A stretch of 64,000 bases of DNA from Desulfocarbo sp964620595 (GTDB lineage Bacteria; Desulfobacterota; Desulfarculia; Desulfarculales; Desulfarculaceae), in the NCBI GenBank assembly GCA_964620595.1, contig CAZUHP010000012.1:11221-75220 (forward strand). Reading direction: 5' to 3'. The position numbers and the translations under genes are program-made. The notes beneath the pieces were generated by a model. The model ran no database searches. It worked only from the letters and a program-made list of their open reading frames with translations, and was not told the origin of the DNA. Of the stretch, positions 50,646 through 58,871 are shown one piece after another (position 1 is the stretch's first letter; each line of letters opens with the position of its first letter).

Positions 50646-52361
50646 ATGCGGTTTAGTCAGATATTGATACCCACCTTGAAGGAAACCCCCGCCGAGGCGG
50701 AGGTGATATCCCACAAACTCATGCTGCGGGCCGGCTTGATCCGCAAGCTCTCCTCGGGCATCTACACCTGGCTGCCCCTGGGCCTCAGGGTGCTGCGCAA
50801 GGTGGAGCGCATCGTGCGCCAGGAGATGGACCGGGCCGGCGCCCAGGAGATCCTGATGCCCGGCGTGCAGCCGGCCGAGCTGTGGCAGGAATCGGGCCGC
50901 TGGGACCATTACGGCAAGGAACTGCTGCGCTTCAAGGACCGGCACGACCACGACTACTGCCTGGCGCCCACCCACGAGGAGGTCATCACCGACCTGGCGC
51001 GGCGGGAGGTGCGCTCCTACCGGGACCTGCCCCTGAACCTGTACCAGATCCAGACCAAGTTCCGCGACGAGATACGGCCGCGCTTCGGGATCATGCGGGC
51101 GCGGGAGTTCCTCATGAAGGACGCCTATTCCTTTGACGTGGACGAGGAGGCCTCGGCCCAGAGCTACCGGGTGATGCAGAAGGCCTACCGGGCGACCTTC
51201 GAGCGGCTCGGCCTGCGCTTTTCAGTGGTGGAGGCCGACTCCGGCGCCATCGGCGGCTCCTTCAGCCACGAGTTCATGGTGCTGGCCGACACCGGCGAGG
51301 ACGCCATCGTGAGCTGCGGGGCCTGCGATTACGCGGCCAACACCGAAAAGGCCGAGATCAAGCTGGAGGAAGCGGCCCCGGCCGAGCCCAGCGCCCAGGT
51401 GCAGGAGGTGGCCACTCCGGGCGCCCACACCGTGGAGGAAGTGGCGGACTTCCTGGAGGTGCCGCCCCAGGCAGTGGCCAAGACCCTGATCTACCTGGCC
51501 GACGGCCAGCCGGTGGCGGCCATGGTGCGCGGCGACCGCGAGGCCAACGAGGTAAAGCTCAAGAACCTGCTCGGCGCGGCAGAGTTGGTGCTGGCCGGCC
51601 CCGCCGCCATCCAGGAGGTCACCGGCGGGCCGGTGGGCTTCTCCGGCCCCCTGGGCCTGGACATCCCCATCTACGCGGACCAGGAACTGTTCGCCCAGGC
51701 GGCCCTGGTGGTGGGGGCCAACCGGGCCGACACCCACCTCACCGGCGTGAACCTGGGCCGCGACGTGGCCGGGGCCAAGCGGGTGGACCTCAGGGAGATA
51801 GCCCCCGGCGACCCCTGCCCGCGCTGCGGCGGGGAACTCACCTTCGCCCGGGGCATCGAAGTGGGCCACACCTTCCGCCTGGGCACCAAGTACAGCCAGG
51901 CCATGGGCGCCACCTACCTGGACGCGGAGGGCCAGGCCCGGCCCATCGTCATGGGCTGCTACGGCATCGGGGTGAGCCGGATCGTGGCCGCGGCCATCGA
52001 GCAGGGGCACGACGACAACGGCATCATCTTCCCCCTGCCCATGGCGCCGGTCTCGGCCGCGGTGCTGCCCCTGGACGTGGAGGGCCAGGCCATGGAGGTG
52101 GCCCAGGGGATATATGACGCGCTGTGGGCGGCCGGGGTGGACGCGCTGTTGGACGACCGCGACCTGCGCCCGGGGGTCAAGTTCAAGGACGCGGACCTGT
52201 TGGGCATCCCCCTGCGGGTGGTGGTGGGCAAGAAGGGCCTCAAGGAGGGCAAGGTGGAGTTCAAGCGCCGCGCCGGTGGCGGGGTGGAGATGCTGGACCT
52301 GGAAGAGGCCGCCTCCCTGGTGGCTGCAATGGCCAAGGAGGGCGGCGGGCAGATGCTGTAG
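50646..52361 (+). CDS. proS: Prolyl-tRNA synthetase (bacterial type with editing domain)
   Basis: 571 residues. The class II core has SSGIYTWLPLGLRVLRKV (motif 1), FRDEIRPRFGIMRAREFLMKD (motif 2, in parts FRDEIRPRFG and REFLMKD) and GIGVSRIVAA (motif 3). The YbaK-like editing domain (about 235-380) removes mischarged alanine, and the anticodon-binding domain is C-terminal. 153 nt separate it from ispG, with a CCGCGCCGGCC direct repeat but no clear promoter. Confidence 0.97.
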   Translation: MRFSQILIPTLKETPAEAEVISHKLMLRAGLIRKLSSGIYTWLPLGLRVLRKVERIVRQEMDRAGAQEILMPGVQPAELWQESGRWDHYGKELLRFKDRHDHDYCLAPTHEEVITDLARREVRSYRDLPLNLYQIQTKFRDEIRPRFGIMRAREFLMKDAYSFDVDEEASAQSYRVMQKAYRATFERLGLRFSVVEADSGAIGGSFSHEFMVLADTGEDAIVSCGACDYAANTEKAEIKLEEAAPAEPSAQVQEVATPGAHTVEEVADFLEVPPQAVAKTLIYLADGQPVAAMVRGDREANEVKLKNLLGAAELVLAGPAAIQEVTGGPVGFSGPLGLDIPIYADQELFAQAALVVGANRADTHLTGVNLGRDVAGAKRVDLREIAPGDPCPRCGGELTFARGIEVGHTFRLGTKYSQAMGATYLDAEGQARPIVMGCYGIGVSRIVAAAIEQGHDDNGIIFPLPMAPVSAAVLPLDVEGQAMEVAQGIYDALWAAGVDALLDDRDLRPGVKFKDADLLGIPLRVVVGKKGLKEGKVEFKRRAGGGVEMLDLEEAASLVAAMAKEGGGQML

Positions 52362-52370
52362 CCACCCCCG

Positions 52371-52438
52371 GGACGCGGGCCGGGGGGCGCAGGGGGGCGC
52401 GGGGGGCGCGGGGGGCGCAGGGGGGCGCAGGGGGCGAG
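52371..52438 (+). repeat. G-rich tandem repeat upstream of the Rel/Spo gene
   Basis: Units of 9-10 nt (GGGGGGCGC, GGGGGGCGCA) cover the proS-rel gap. Both genes and the G-rich strand are on plus, so it would lie in the 5' leader or the intercistronic RNA of the stringent-response gene. Confidence 0.85.
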
Positions 52439-52484
52439 GCCTGCGGCGCAAGGCAGGACGAAAGGCGGGTTCGACACACAGGCC

Positions 52485-54626
52485 ATGGTACGCATCAACG
52501 AGATCATAGACGCGGTCAAGGACTACCACCCCTCGGCCGATGTCACCGTGATCATGAAGGCCTACGTGTACTCGGCCAAGGTCCACGCCGGCCAGATACG
52601 AAAATCCGGCGAGCCCTACCTGAGCCACCCCCTGGCCGTGGCCTCCCTGCTCACCGACATGCACCTGGACGTGGCCAGCATCTGCGCGGGGCTGCTGCAC
52701 GACGCGGTGGAAGACACCGACGCCACCTTGGATGACATCAGCCGCCTCCTGGGCCAGGAAGTGGCGGTGCTGGTAGACGGGGTGACCAAAATCAGCGAAC
52801 TCACCGCCGGCACCACCGTGGCCCGCCAGGCCGAGAGCCTGCGCAAGATGATCCTGGCCATGGCCGGCGACATCCGGGTGCTGCTCATCAAGCTGGCCGA
52901 CCGCCTGCACAACATGCGCACCCTTGGCTATCTGCCCGAGGAAAAGCAGCAGCGCATCGCCCTGGAGACCCGGGAAATCTACGCCCCCATGGCCCACCGC
53001 CTGGGCATCCGGCGCTGGCAGGCCGAGCTGGAGGACCTGGCCCTCTACTACCTGGAGCCCCAAGCCTACCGCCGCATCCAAGAGAGCGTGGCCTTTCGCA
53101 AGGCCGACCGCGACCGGTTCAAGGAAGAGGTCATGGCCAAGATCAAAAAGGCCATGGACGAGCAGGGCATCAAGTGCACCGTCTCGGGGCGCTCCAAGCA
53201 CTTCGCCAGCATCTACCAGAAGATGATCCGCCGCAACGTGGACATCAACGAACTGTACGACATCATCGCCTTCCGGGTCATCGTGGAGAACCTGCGCGAC
53301 TGCTACGAAGCCCTGGGCGTGATCCACACCATGTGGAAGCCCATCCCGGGCCGGTTCCGCGACTACATCGGCATGCCCAAGCCCAACGGCTACCAGTCCC
53401 TGCACACCGCGGTGGTGGGGCCCATGGGCCAGCGCATGGAGGTGCAGATACGCACCGAGGAGATGCACCGGGTGGCCGAGGTGGGCATCGCCGCCCACTG
53501 GCGCTACAAGGAAGACGGCGCCTCGGACATCAGCGAGCAGCAGCGCTTCGCCTGGCTGAGACGGCTCATGGAATGGCAGCGGGAGATGGAGGACCCCTCC
53601 GAGTTCCTCCAGTCCCTGCGCATGGACCTGTACCCCGAGGAAATATTCGTCTTCACCCCGGGCGGGGACGTGAAGGAGCTGCCCCGGGGCGCCACCCCGG
53701 TGGACTTCGCCTATGCCATCCACACCGAGGTGGGCCACCAGTGCGTGGGCGCCAAGGTGAACGGCCGCATGGTGTCCCTGCGCCACGAGCTGAACACCGG
53801 CGACCAGGTGGAGATCATCACCCAGGCCAACCACACCCCCAGCAAGGACTGGCTCAAGTTCGTGGTCTCCAGCCGGGCGCGCTCCAAGATACGCGCCTTC
53901 ATCCGCGAGTCCGAGCGCAGCCGGGCGGTGAGCCTGGGCCGCGACCTGTTGGACCGGGAGTTCCGCAAGCGCAGCACCACCCTAAACGCGGTCATGAAGG
54001 AAGGCAAGCTGGACCCGGTGGTCAAGGACTTCTCCTTCAAGGACCCGGACCACCTCCTGGCCGCGGTGGCCTATGGCAAGATAAGCCCCAAGCACGTGGT
54101 CAACCGGGTCTTCCCCCAGCCCCGCAAGGAGGACAAGCCCGGCTTCCTGGAGCGCGCCCTCCGGCGCCGGCGCAAGCGCCCCAAGGACGGGGTCAAGGTC
54201 AAGGGCGTGGAGGACATCCTGGTACGCTTTGCCAAGTGCTGCAACCCCCTGCCCGGCGACCCCATCGCGGGCTACATCACCAGGGGCCGGGGAGTGACCG
54301 TGCACGACGCCCGCTGCCCCCACCTAGCCAAGGTGGACCCCGAGCGGATGGTGGAGCTGGAATGGGACGTGCCGGACGACCAGGTGAGGCCGGCGCGCAT
54401 CCAGGTGGTCAACACCGACCGCTCCGGCGCCCTGGCCGACCTGGCCGCGGTGCTCAAAAAGCGCGAGATCAACATCCTGGAGGCAGACGTGCGCACCACC
54501 GACGAGCAGCACGGGGTGGCCAACTTCCTGATCGAGGTCAAGGATGCCCACCAGTTGCGGGAGCTGCTCAAGGACCTGCACAAGGTCAAGGGCGTGCTCT
54601 CGGCCAAGCGCCTGGGCCTGGAATAG
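52485..54626 (+). CDS. Bifunctional (p)ppGpp synthetase/hydrolase
   Basis: 713 residues. The HD hydrolase has HDAVEDT (His72-Asp73, Glu76-Asp77) and the preceding SHPLAVA, so hydrolase looks active. Synthetase motifs SGRSKHFASIYQKM and YQSLHTAVVGP are present, with EEIFVFTPGG/TGS, a C-terminal helical/zinc-finger region (CCNPLPGDPIAGYITRG) and ACT. A Rel/SpoT-type enzyme controlling the stringent response. No clear ribosome site; ATG 52485 gives the canonical start. A G-rich repeat precedes it. Confidence 0.95.
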   Translation: MVRINEIIDAVKDYHPSADVTVIMKAYVYSAKVHAGQIRKSGEPYLSHPLAVASLLTDMHLDVASICAGLLHDAVEDTDATLDDISRLLGQEVAVLVDGVTKISELTAGTTVARQAESLRKMILAMAGDIRVLLIKLADRLHNMRTLGYLPEEKQQRIALETREIYAPMAHRLGIRRWQAELEDLALYYLEPQAYRRIQESVAFRKADRDRFKEEVMAKIKKAMDEQGIKCTVSGRSKHFASIYQKMIRRNVDINELYDIIAFRVIVENLRDCYEALGVIHTMWKPIPGRFRDYIGMPKPNGYQSLHTAVVGPMGQRMEVQIRTEEMHRVAEVGIAAHWRYKEDGASDISEQQRFAWLRRLMEWQREMEDPSEFLQSLRMDLYPEEIFVFTPGGDVKELPRGATPVDFAYAIHTEVGHQCVGAKVNGRMVSLRHELNTGDQVEIITQANHTPSKDWLKFVVSSRARSKIRAFIRESERSRAVSLGRDLLDREFRKRSTTLNAVMKEGKLDPVVKDFSFKDPDHLLAAVAYGKISPKHVVNRVFPQPRKEDKPGFLERALRRRRKRPKDGVKVKGVEDILVRFAKCCNPLPGDPIAGYITRGRGVTVHDARCPHLAKVDPERMVELEWDVPDDQVRPARIQVVNTDRSGALADLAAVLKKREINILEADVRTTDEQHGVANFLIEVKDAHQLRELLKDLHKVKGVLSAKRLGLE

Positions 54627-54640
54627 CCGTCAATACAAAG

Positions 54641-54672
54641 GAAAACGCCCCTGCCACATGGGGAAGGGGCGT
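54641..54672 (-). terminator. Terminator of rpmB, shared between convergent genes
   Basis: ACGCCCCT (54645-54652) pairs with AGGGGCGT (54665-54672). On the minus strand it is followed by TTTTCCTTT. It lies 25 nt after the rpmB stop and may also slow transcription from the rel gene. Confidence 0.75.
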
Positions 54673-54696
54673 CTCGAAACCGCAAACCAGCAGGGA

Positions 54697-54888
54697 TCAG
54701 GCGGGCTTGACCACCTTGCCCGAACGCAGGCAGCGGGTGCAGACCTTGACCCGGCGCACCCGGCCGTTCTCCAGGTGGCGCACGCGCTGCAGGTTGGGGT
54801 TGAAGCGCCGCTTGGTCTTGCGGTGGGCGTGGCTCACATTGAAGCCCACCTGGGGCTTTTTACCGCAGAACTCGCAGACCTGACTCAT
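54697..54888 (-). CDS. rpmB: 50S ribosomal protein L28
   Basis: 63 residues. The L28 signature CEFCGKKPQVGFNVSHAHRK, basic core and a second Cys pair (VCTRCLRSGKV) are seen; the four cysteines mark the zinc-binding form. Length is typical for the family. GGAGGTTTTGTC precedes ATG 54888. Single-gene unit with own promoter and terminator. Confidence 0.96.
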   Translation of the reverse strand: MSQVCEFCGKKPQVGFNVSHAHRKTKRRFNPNLQRVRHLENGRVRRVKVCTRCLRSGKVVKPA

Positions 54889-54983
54889 GACAAAACCTCC
54901 AGCTTCTATCTCTACGGCCCGGCCCGCCCTAACCTGCTCCGCCGGCCCGTATTTTTTGCCTCGCCTGGCTCAATGAACGATGA

Positions 54984-55012
54984 AATATACTGGGCGCTGG
55001 GGATTTTGGCAA
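54984..55012 (-). promoter_or_regulatory. Sigma-70 promoter of rpmB
   Basis: On the minus strand TTGCCA (55012-55007), a 17-bp spacer and TATATT (54989-54984). It lies 95 nt before the rpmB start. Confidence 0.7.
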
Positions 55013-55027
55013 GGCTTTTTACAGGAC

Positions 55028-55108
55028 CACCGCCCGCCCCCGCTGCCTGCCCCCCATCGCCCCCGTCGCCCCCCGTCGCCCCCCCGCCCCCCGTCGCCCG
55101 TCGCCCAC
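55028..55108 (-). repeat. G-rich tandem repeat between divergent rpmB and infA promoters
   Basis: CCCCCGTCGCC-type units on the plus strand, so G-rich on minus. It lies just upstream of both -35 regions, in non-transcribed spacer if promoter calls are right. Confidence 0.8.
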
Positions 55109-55142
55109 TTGACGCCATGGCAGGGCCGTGGCATATTATAAT
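55109..55142 (+). promoter_or_regulatory. Likely infA promoter
   Basis: TTGACG (55109-55114) is followed by TATTAT (55134-55139, spacer 19) and an overlapping TATAAT (55137-55142, spacer 22). The perfect -10 is convincing, the spacing not ideal. Confidence 0.45.
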
Positions 55143-55198
55143 GCCCCAAGGGCCCGAGGGGCCCGGGATTTTTTTCAACCCAAGCTAAAGGAGCCGGT

Positions 55199-55417
55199 TT
55201 GAGCCGCGATGACCTGATTCACCTGGAGGGCGAGGTCACCCGCACCCTGGGGGGGGGACAGATGGAAGTGGTGACCGATCAGGGGCACACCCTGCGCGCC
55301 GTCCTTTCCGGGCGCATGAAACGTTACAAGATCAAGGTGCTGGTGGGTGACCGGGTGCGCGTAAGCGTCTCGCCCTATGACCTCACCCACGGCCTCATCA
55401 CCTATCGCCTCAAATAA
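55199..55417 (+). CDS. infA: Translation initiation factor IF-1
   Basis: 72 residues, exactly the family length. One S1/OB-fold: IHLEGEVTRTLGGGQMEVV, AVLSGRMKRYKIKVLVGDRVRV and a YDLTHGLITYRLK end. It binds the 30S A-site during initiation. The start is TTG 55199 with AAAGGAG at good spacing, unusual for an essential abundant factor, though IF-1 genes with non-ATG starts can be autoregulated. It is not linked to the ribosomal spc operon here. Confidence 0.93.
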   Translation: MSRDDLIHLEGEVTRTLGGGQMEVVTDQGHTLRAVLSGRMKRYKIKVLVGDRVRVSVSPYDLTHGLITYRLK

Positions 55418-55474
55418 ATCGCACCCTTACCGCCCGGCAGCCCCCAGGGGGCCGGTGGACAGGTGCGCCCTCCC

Positions 55475-56608
55475 TCAGGATTGGTCCAGGGGTAGGCCCC
55501 GGCGGCCGGTGAGGGGCAGTATCACCTCCTGCCGCACCCGCTCCTGGGTGCGGGGGCCGGGTCCGTCCTCCAGGACCTCGGCCAGGCGGGCGAGGGCCTG
55601 GCTCGCCCGGGCAAAGCCCAGGGCGCGCACCTCCTCGATGGCCGCCCAGTCGCCGTGGGCCATGAACTCCATGACCGCCGCGTCTATCTCCGGGAACAAA
55701 AGCCGCGGAAAGCCAAAGAGCCAGGCCGGATAGAAGCCCAGCGGCCCCGTTGCCCGGCGCTCGATGATGCTGGCCAGGCGGCCGCCCGGCGCGGTGTCGG
55801 CCAGGAGGTCCTTCACCCCCCTGGCAAAGTGCTCCACTTCGCTGAAGGGGTGCTCGTCCGTCGCGCGCCGCAACAGCTCCGAAGCCGCCTCCCCGGCCGC
55901 GGCCTCGCCGGCCTCGTGCCAGAGCACCGCCTCCAGCTCGCCCTCCAGCACCGGTTGCAGGGCCTGCCAGGAGGGCCGGGCCAGGACCTCCCGGCGCTCC
56001 AGCCCATAGGCCCGCAGCCCGAACTCCACGAAACGCGCCTGGCTGGCCCGGGGATCGGCCACCTTGTCCCACAACACGTAGGCCAGGGGCGCGGGCCGCA
56101 GGTACACCTGGTCGCCCTGGCGCAAGCCGGGAAGGAAGTAGATGTCCCGGCCCATCTCCTCGCCCAGAAGGTGCACGGTGAGCCCGTCGTGGGTCCGGGT
56201 CTCGGCCAGGCGCCCCAGGAAGAACACCGGCAGCAGCCCCCCGGCCAGGCCCGCGCCATAGATGAGCCCCTCCGGCGCCAGCAGCCGGTTCACCGCCTCG
56301 GTGTCAAAGGGGTCCAGCCGGCGGCCGTCCAGCTCCAGGGGCTGGGGGCCCAGGTCCTCCAGGCCATCCCACAACTCCTCGCGCTGGCTCACCCAATCCA
56401 GGACCAGCTCCGAAGCCTCCTCCTGCCAGGGCGGCAGGCCGACCTCCCACTTGTACAGGTTACGCAGCCGGAGCAAGAGCCCGCACATGGAAAACCGCCC
56501 GGCCACCGCCGCGTCCGAGCGGTGGCAGTTGGCGCGTACCTGGGGGATGAGCTGGGCGGCCAGGGCAGAGGGCCGGTATGGCGGGGTGGGGTTCACCGAT
56601 CTGGTCAT
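55475..56608 (-). CDS. Hypothetical protein, 377 aa
   Basis: I do not recognise the family. ATG 56608 overlaps the gamma-carbonic anhydrase stop (ATGA), so translation is coupled. It is a soluble protein rich in Leu, Glu and Arg, with CHRSDAAVAGRFSMCGLLLRLRNLYKWE near the N-terminus (CHRSDA...MCGLLLRLRN conserved-looking) and HEAGE near residue 250, which could be read as a metal site but is not a clear HExxH. No signal peptide or membrane helix. The long upstream frame over the carbonic anhydrase is a shadow. Confidence 0.65.
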   Translation of the reverse strand: MTRSVNPTPPYRPSALAAQLIPQVRANCHRSDAAVAGRFSMCGLLLRLRNLYKWEVGLPPWQEEASELVLDWVSQREELWDGLEDLGPQPLELDGRRLDPFDTEAVNRLLAPEGLIYGAGLAGGLLPVFFLGRLAETRTHDGLTVHLLGEEMGRDIYFLPGLRQGDQVYLRPAPLAYVLWDKVADPRASQARFVEFGLRAYGLERREVLARPSWQALQPVLEGELEAVLWHEAGEAAAGEAASELLRRATDEHPFSEVEHFARGVKDLLADTAPGGRLASIIERRATGPLGFYPAWLFGFPRLLFPEIDAAVMEFMAHGDWAAIEEVRALGFARASQALARLAEVLEDGPGPRTQERVRQEVILPLTGRRGLPLDQS

Positions 56609-57177
56609 TCCACCTGGCTGAAGTCCACCTCGAGCGCGGGGTCGCGGTAGCACTCCACCACCTTGAGGTAGCGCCGCAACACGCCCCGGTTGGCCTCTAT
56701 CTCCTGGGGGGTGAGCGGCCGCACCACCTTGGCCGGCACTCCCAAGGCCAGGTGTCGGGGAGGGATCTCCAGGCCCGGCGGCACCACCGCCCCCGCTCCC
56801 ACCATGGCGCCCTGCCCCACCCGGGCCCGGTCCAGCACTACCGCGCCCATGCCCACCAGGACCTCGTCCTCGATGGTGCAGGAATGGAGCACCGCCCGGT
56901 GGCCCACCGACACCCGGGAGCCGATCTCCGTGCCCTGGCCCTGGTGGCTCACGTGCACCACGCACTGGTCCTGGAGGTTGGTCTGGGCCCCCACCCGGAT
57001 GTAGTTGATGTCGCCCCGCAGCACGCAGCCGAACCAGATGCTGGCCTCGGGGCCGACCTCCACCCGGCCGATGAGGCTGGCGCCCGGCGCTATGAAGGCG
57101 CTGGGGTCCACCTGGGGGGAGTGACCGTTCACGGCGGCAAGGTAGGGCGGGGTCGGGCTCTGGGCTGTTTCTGGCAC
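56605..57177 (-). CDS. Gamma-carbonic anhydrase-family hexapeptide-repeat protein
   Basis: 190 residues of left-handed beta-helix repeats. GDINYIRVGAQTNLQDQCVVH carries the first zinc His (CVVHVSH) and VGHRAVLH the others, so the three-His site appears complete. LALGVPAKVVRPL ends the helix. Members include active carbonic anhydrases and YrdA/PaaY-type proteins. GTG 57177 is chosen since GGGAGG precedes it; a longer ATG 57219 adds a non-conserved tail. Confidence 0.88.
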   Translation of the reverse strand: MPETAQSPTPPYLAAVNGHSPQVDPSAFIAPGASLIGRVEVGPEASIWFGCVLRGDINYIRVGAQTNLQDQCVVHVSHQGQGTEIGSRVSVGHRAVLHSCTIEDEVLVGMGAVVLDRARVGQGAMVGAGAVVPPGLEIPPRHLALGVPAKVVRPLTPQEIEANRGVLRRYLKVVECYRDPALEVDFSQVE

Positions 57178-57239
57178 GCTCACCTCCCAAGGGTTGGACG
57201 GGCTACTGAAATGTAGCATTCAAGGCCAAGCCGGGCAAG

Positions 57240-57296
57240 GCGACGGGGGGGGCGCCGGGGGGGGCGGGGGGCGGCGGGGGGCGGCGGGGTGGGGAA
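57240..57296 (+). repeat. G-rich tandem repeat between divergent genes
   Basis: GACGGGGGGGGCGCC and GGGGGGCGGC units upstream of the M23 gene promoter. G-rich on plus. It sits just 23 bp upstream of the -35 box. Confidence 0.8.
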
Positions 57297-57318
57297 GTCA
57301 GGCACCTACCGGGTTCCC

Positions 57319-57347
57319 TTGACAGCATCCCCCCGCTGGCCTACCCT
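57319..57347 (+). promoter_or_regulatory. Sigma-70 promoter of the M23 peptidase gene
   Basis: TTGACA (57319-57324), a 17-bp spacer and TACCCT (57342-57347). Perfect -35, weak -10. Confidence 0.5.
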
Positions 57348-57395
57348 TTGGAAAACCTTGCACCAACTGCCTGATCTGGAGGGGAAGACCCCACA

Positions 57396-58760
57396 ATGGC
57401 ATCCAAAGCGCGCCCTTGGCTGATCGTGCTGGTCGTGTTTGTCCTGATCCTGGCCGCGGCCGGGGTCTTTTTGTGGCCCTTTTTCGAAGGGCAGGCCCCC
57501 CGGATCACCCTCACCCCCACCCCCACCCACCTGGGCCGGCAGAACCGCCTGGAACTCAAGGTGAGCGACCAGGGCCTGGGCCTGGCCGCGGTCAAGGTGT
57601 CCCTGCTGCAAGGCGGCCGGGAAAAGGTGGTGCTGGCCCAGGAGTTCCCGGCCCCGCGCTGGCAGCGCACCGGCCAGGCCGCCTTCAGCCGCGCGCTGGA
57701 GCTGGCGCCCCTCGAGCTGGGCCTGGGCCAGGGCCCGGCCACCCTGGTGGTGGAGGCCAGGGACCGCTCCCTGCGCCGCTTCCTGCACGGCAACCTGTCC
57801 CGCCTGGAGCTGAAGGTCACCATCGACACCGTGCCGCCCCGGCTGTCGGTGCTGAGCCGCAACATCTACCTCAACCGGGGAGGAACCGCCCTGGTCATCT
57901 ACCAACTGAGCCCCGACGCCACGGACCACGGGGTCAAGGTGGGCCCGGACTCCTTCCAGGGCTACACCCCCTGGCCGGACAAGCCCGGTTATGCCGCCTG
58001 CTTCTTCGCCTATGGCGACGGGCTGAAAAAGGGCCTGCCCATCACGGCCTGGGCCAAGGACCAGGCCGGCAACCAGACCACGGCCACCCTCAGACCGCAC
58101 CTGCGCTGGAAACGCTTTCGCCACGACAAGATCACCCTGTCCAACCGCCTGATAAAGGCCCTGGCCCCGCGCTTCATGGCCCAGGCCCCGCCCCAGCTCA
58201 AGAACCAGGTGGAGGTGTTCCTTTGGGTGAACACCAAGCTCAGGGAGATGAACCACCGGAAAATCCGGGAAATCTGCGCCCAGAGCGAGGACAAGCAGCT
58301 TTGGGAAAAGGCTTTCCTCCGCCCCCTGGGCAAGCCGATGAGCGGCTTTGGCGACCGGCGCACCTACTTCTACCAGGGCAAGCAAGTGTCCCAGGCCGTT
58401 CACCGGGGGGTGGACCTGGCCGACGTGGCCAACTCCCCCATAGACGCGGTGGCCGCGGGCAAGGTGCTCTTTGCCGACAAGCTGGGCATCTACGGCAACT
58501 GCGTGATCCTGGACCACGGCCTGGGGATACACACTCTTTACGGCCACCTATCCACCCTGGCCGTGCAGCCCGGCCAGGTGGTGAAACGCGGCCAGCGCCT
58601 GGGGCGCTCCGGCGCCACCGGCCTGGCCCTGGGCGACCACCTGCATTTCTCGGTACTGGTGGGCGCGGTGTTCGTGAATCCGACCGAATGGTGGGACCCC
58701 CACTGGATCGCGGACAACATAGAGCTGCGCTACAGCGAGGCCGGGCTCAAGCGGCCTTAG
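57396..58760 (+). CDS. M23-family (LytM) metallopeptidase, membrane anchored
   Basis: 454 residues. An N-terminal membrane helix (about 8-28) anchors it; a long beta-rich periplasmic region is followed by the M23 domain (about 310-430). Zinc motifs HRGVDLAD, ILDHGLGIHTLYGHLS and DHLHFSV are intact, so it should cut peptidoglycan peptide cross-links. AGGGGAAG precedes the ATG. Transcribed with its own promoter away from the carbonic anhydrase pair. Confidence 0.93.
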   Translation: MASKARPWLIVLVVFVLILAAAGVFLWPFFEGQAPRITLTPTPTHLGRQNRLELKVSDQGLGLAAVKVSLLQGGREKVVLAQEFPAPRWQRTGQAAFSRALELAPLELGLGQGPATLVVEARDRSLRRFLHGNLSRLELKVTIDTVPPRLSVLSRNIYLNRGGTALVIYQLSPDATDHGVKVGPDSFQGYTPWPDKPGYAACFFAYGDGLKKGLPITAWAKDQAGNQTTATLRPHLRWKRFRHDKITLSNRLIKALAPRFMAQAPPQLKNQVEVFLWVNTKLREMNHRKIREICAQSEDKQLWEKAFLRPLGKPMSGFGDRRTYFYQGKQVSQAVHRGVDLADVANSPIDAVAAGKVLFADKLGIYGNCVILDHGLGIHTLYGHLSTLAVQPGQVVKRGQRLGRSGATGLALGDHLHFSVLVGAVFVNPTEWWDPHWIADNIELRYSEAGLKRP

Positions 58761-58832
58761 CCCCAAAAACCGCCCCTCCCACCCCCAAAAGCGCGCCCCG
58801 GCAATAGCCTGTCGCGCGGCGACCCCTGTATG

Positions 58833-58841
58833 TGTTAGAAT
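58833..58841 (+). promoter_or_regulatory. Extended -10 promoter before the ChaN-like gene
   Basis: TGTTAGAAT is an extended -10 (TAGAAT, five of six) 30 nt before the start; the -35 is not recognisable. Could serve the whole ChaN-motAB unit. Confidence 0.4.
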
Positions 58842-58871
58842 CTTCTGGACAAACCTTGCTTGGGCAGAGGG

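Larger units (their letters stand above)
54889..55198. other. Divergent regulatory interval between rpmB and infA
   Basis: 310 nt without a gene. It holds the rpmB promoter, a G-rich repeat tract (55028-55108) and the infA promoter, in that order. Confidence 0.65.

Noticed and set aside
6500..57296. G-rich tracts as CRISPR or mobile element
   Set aside because: Units are 9-12 nt, tandem and without unique spacers; no cas genes, terminal inverted repeats or transposase.
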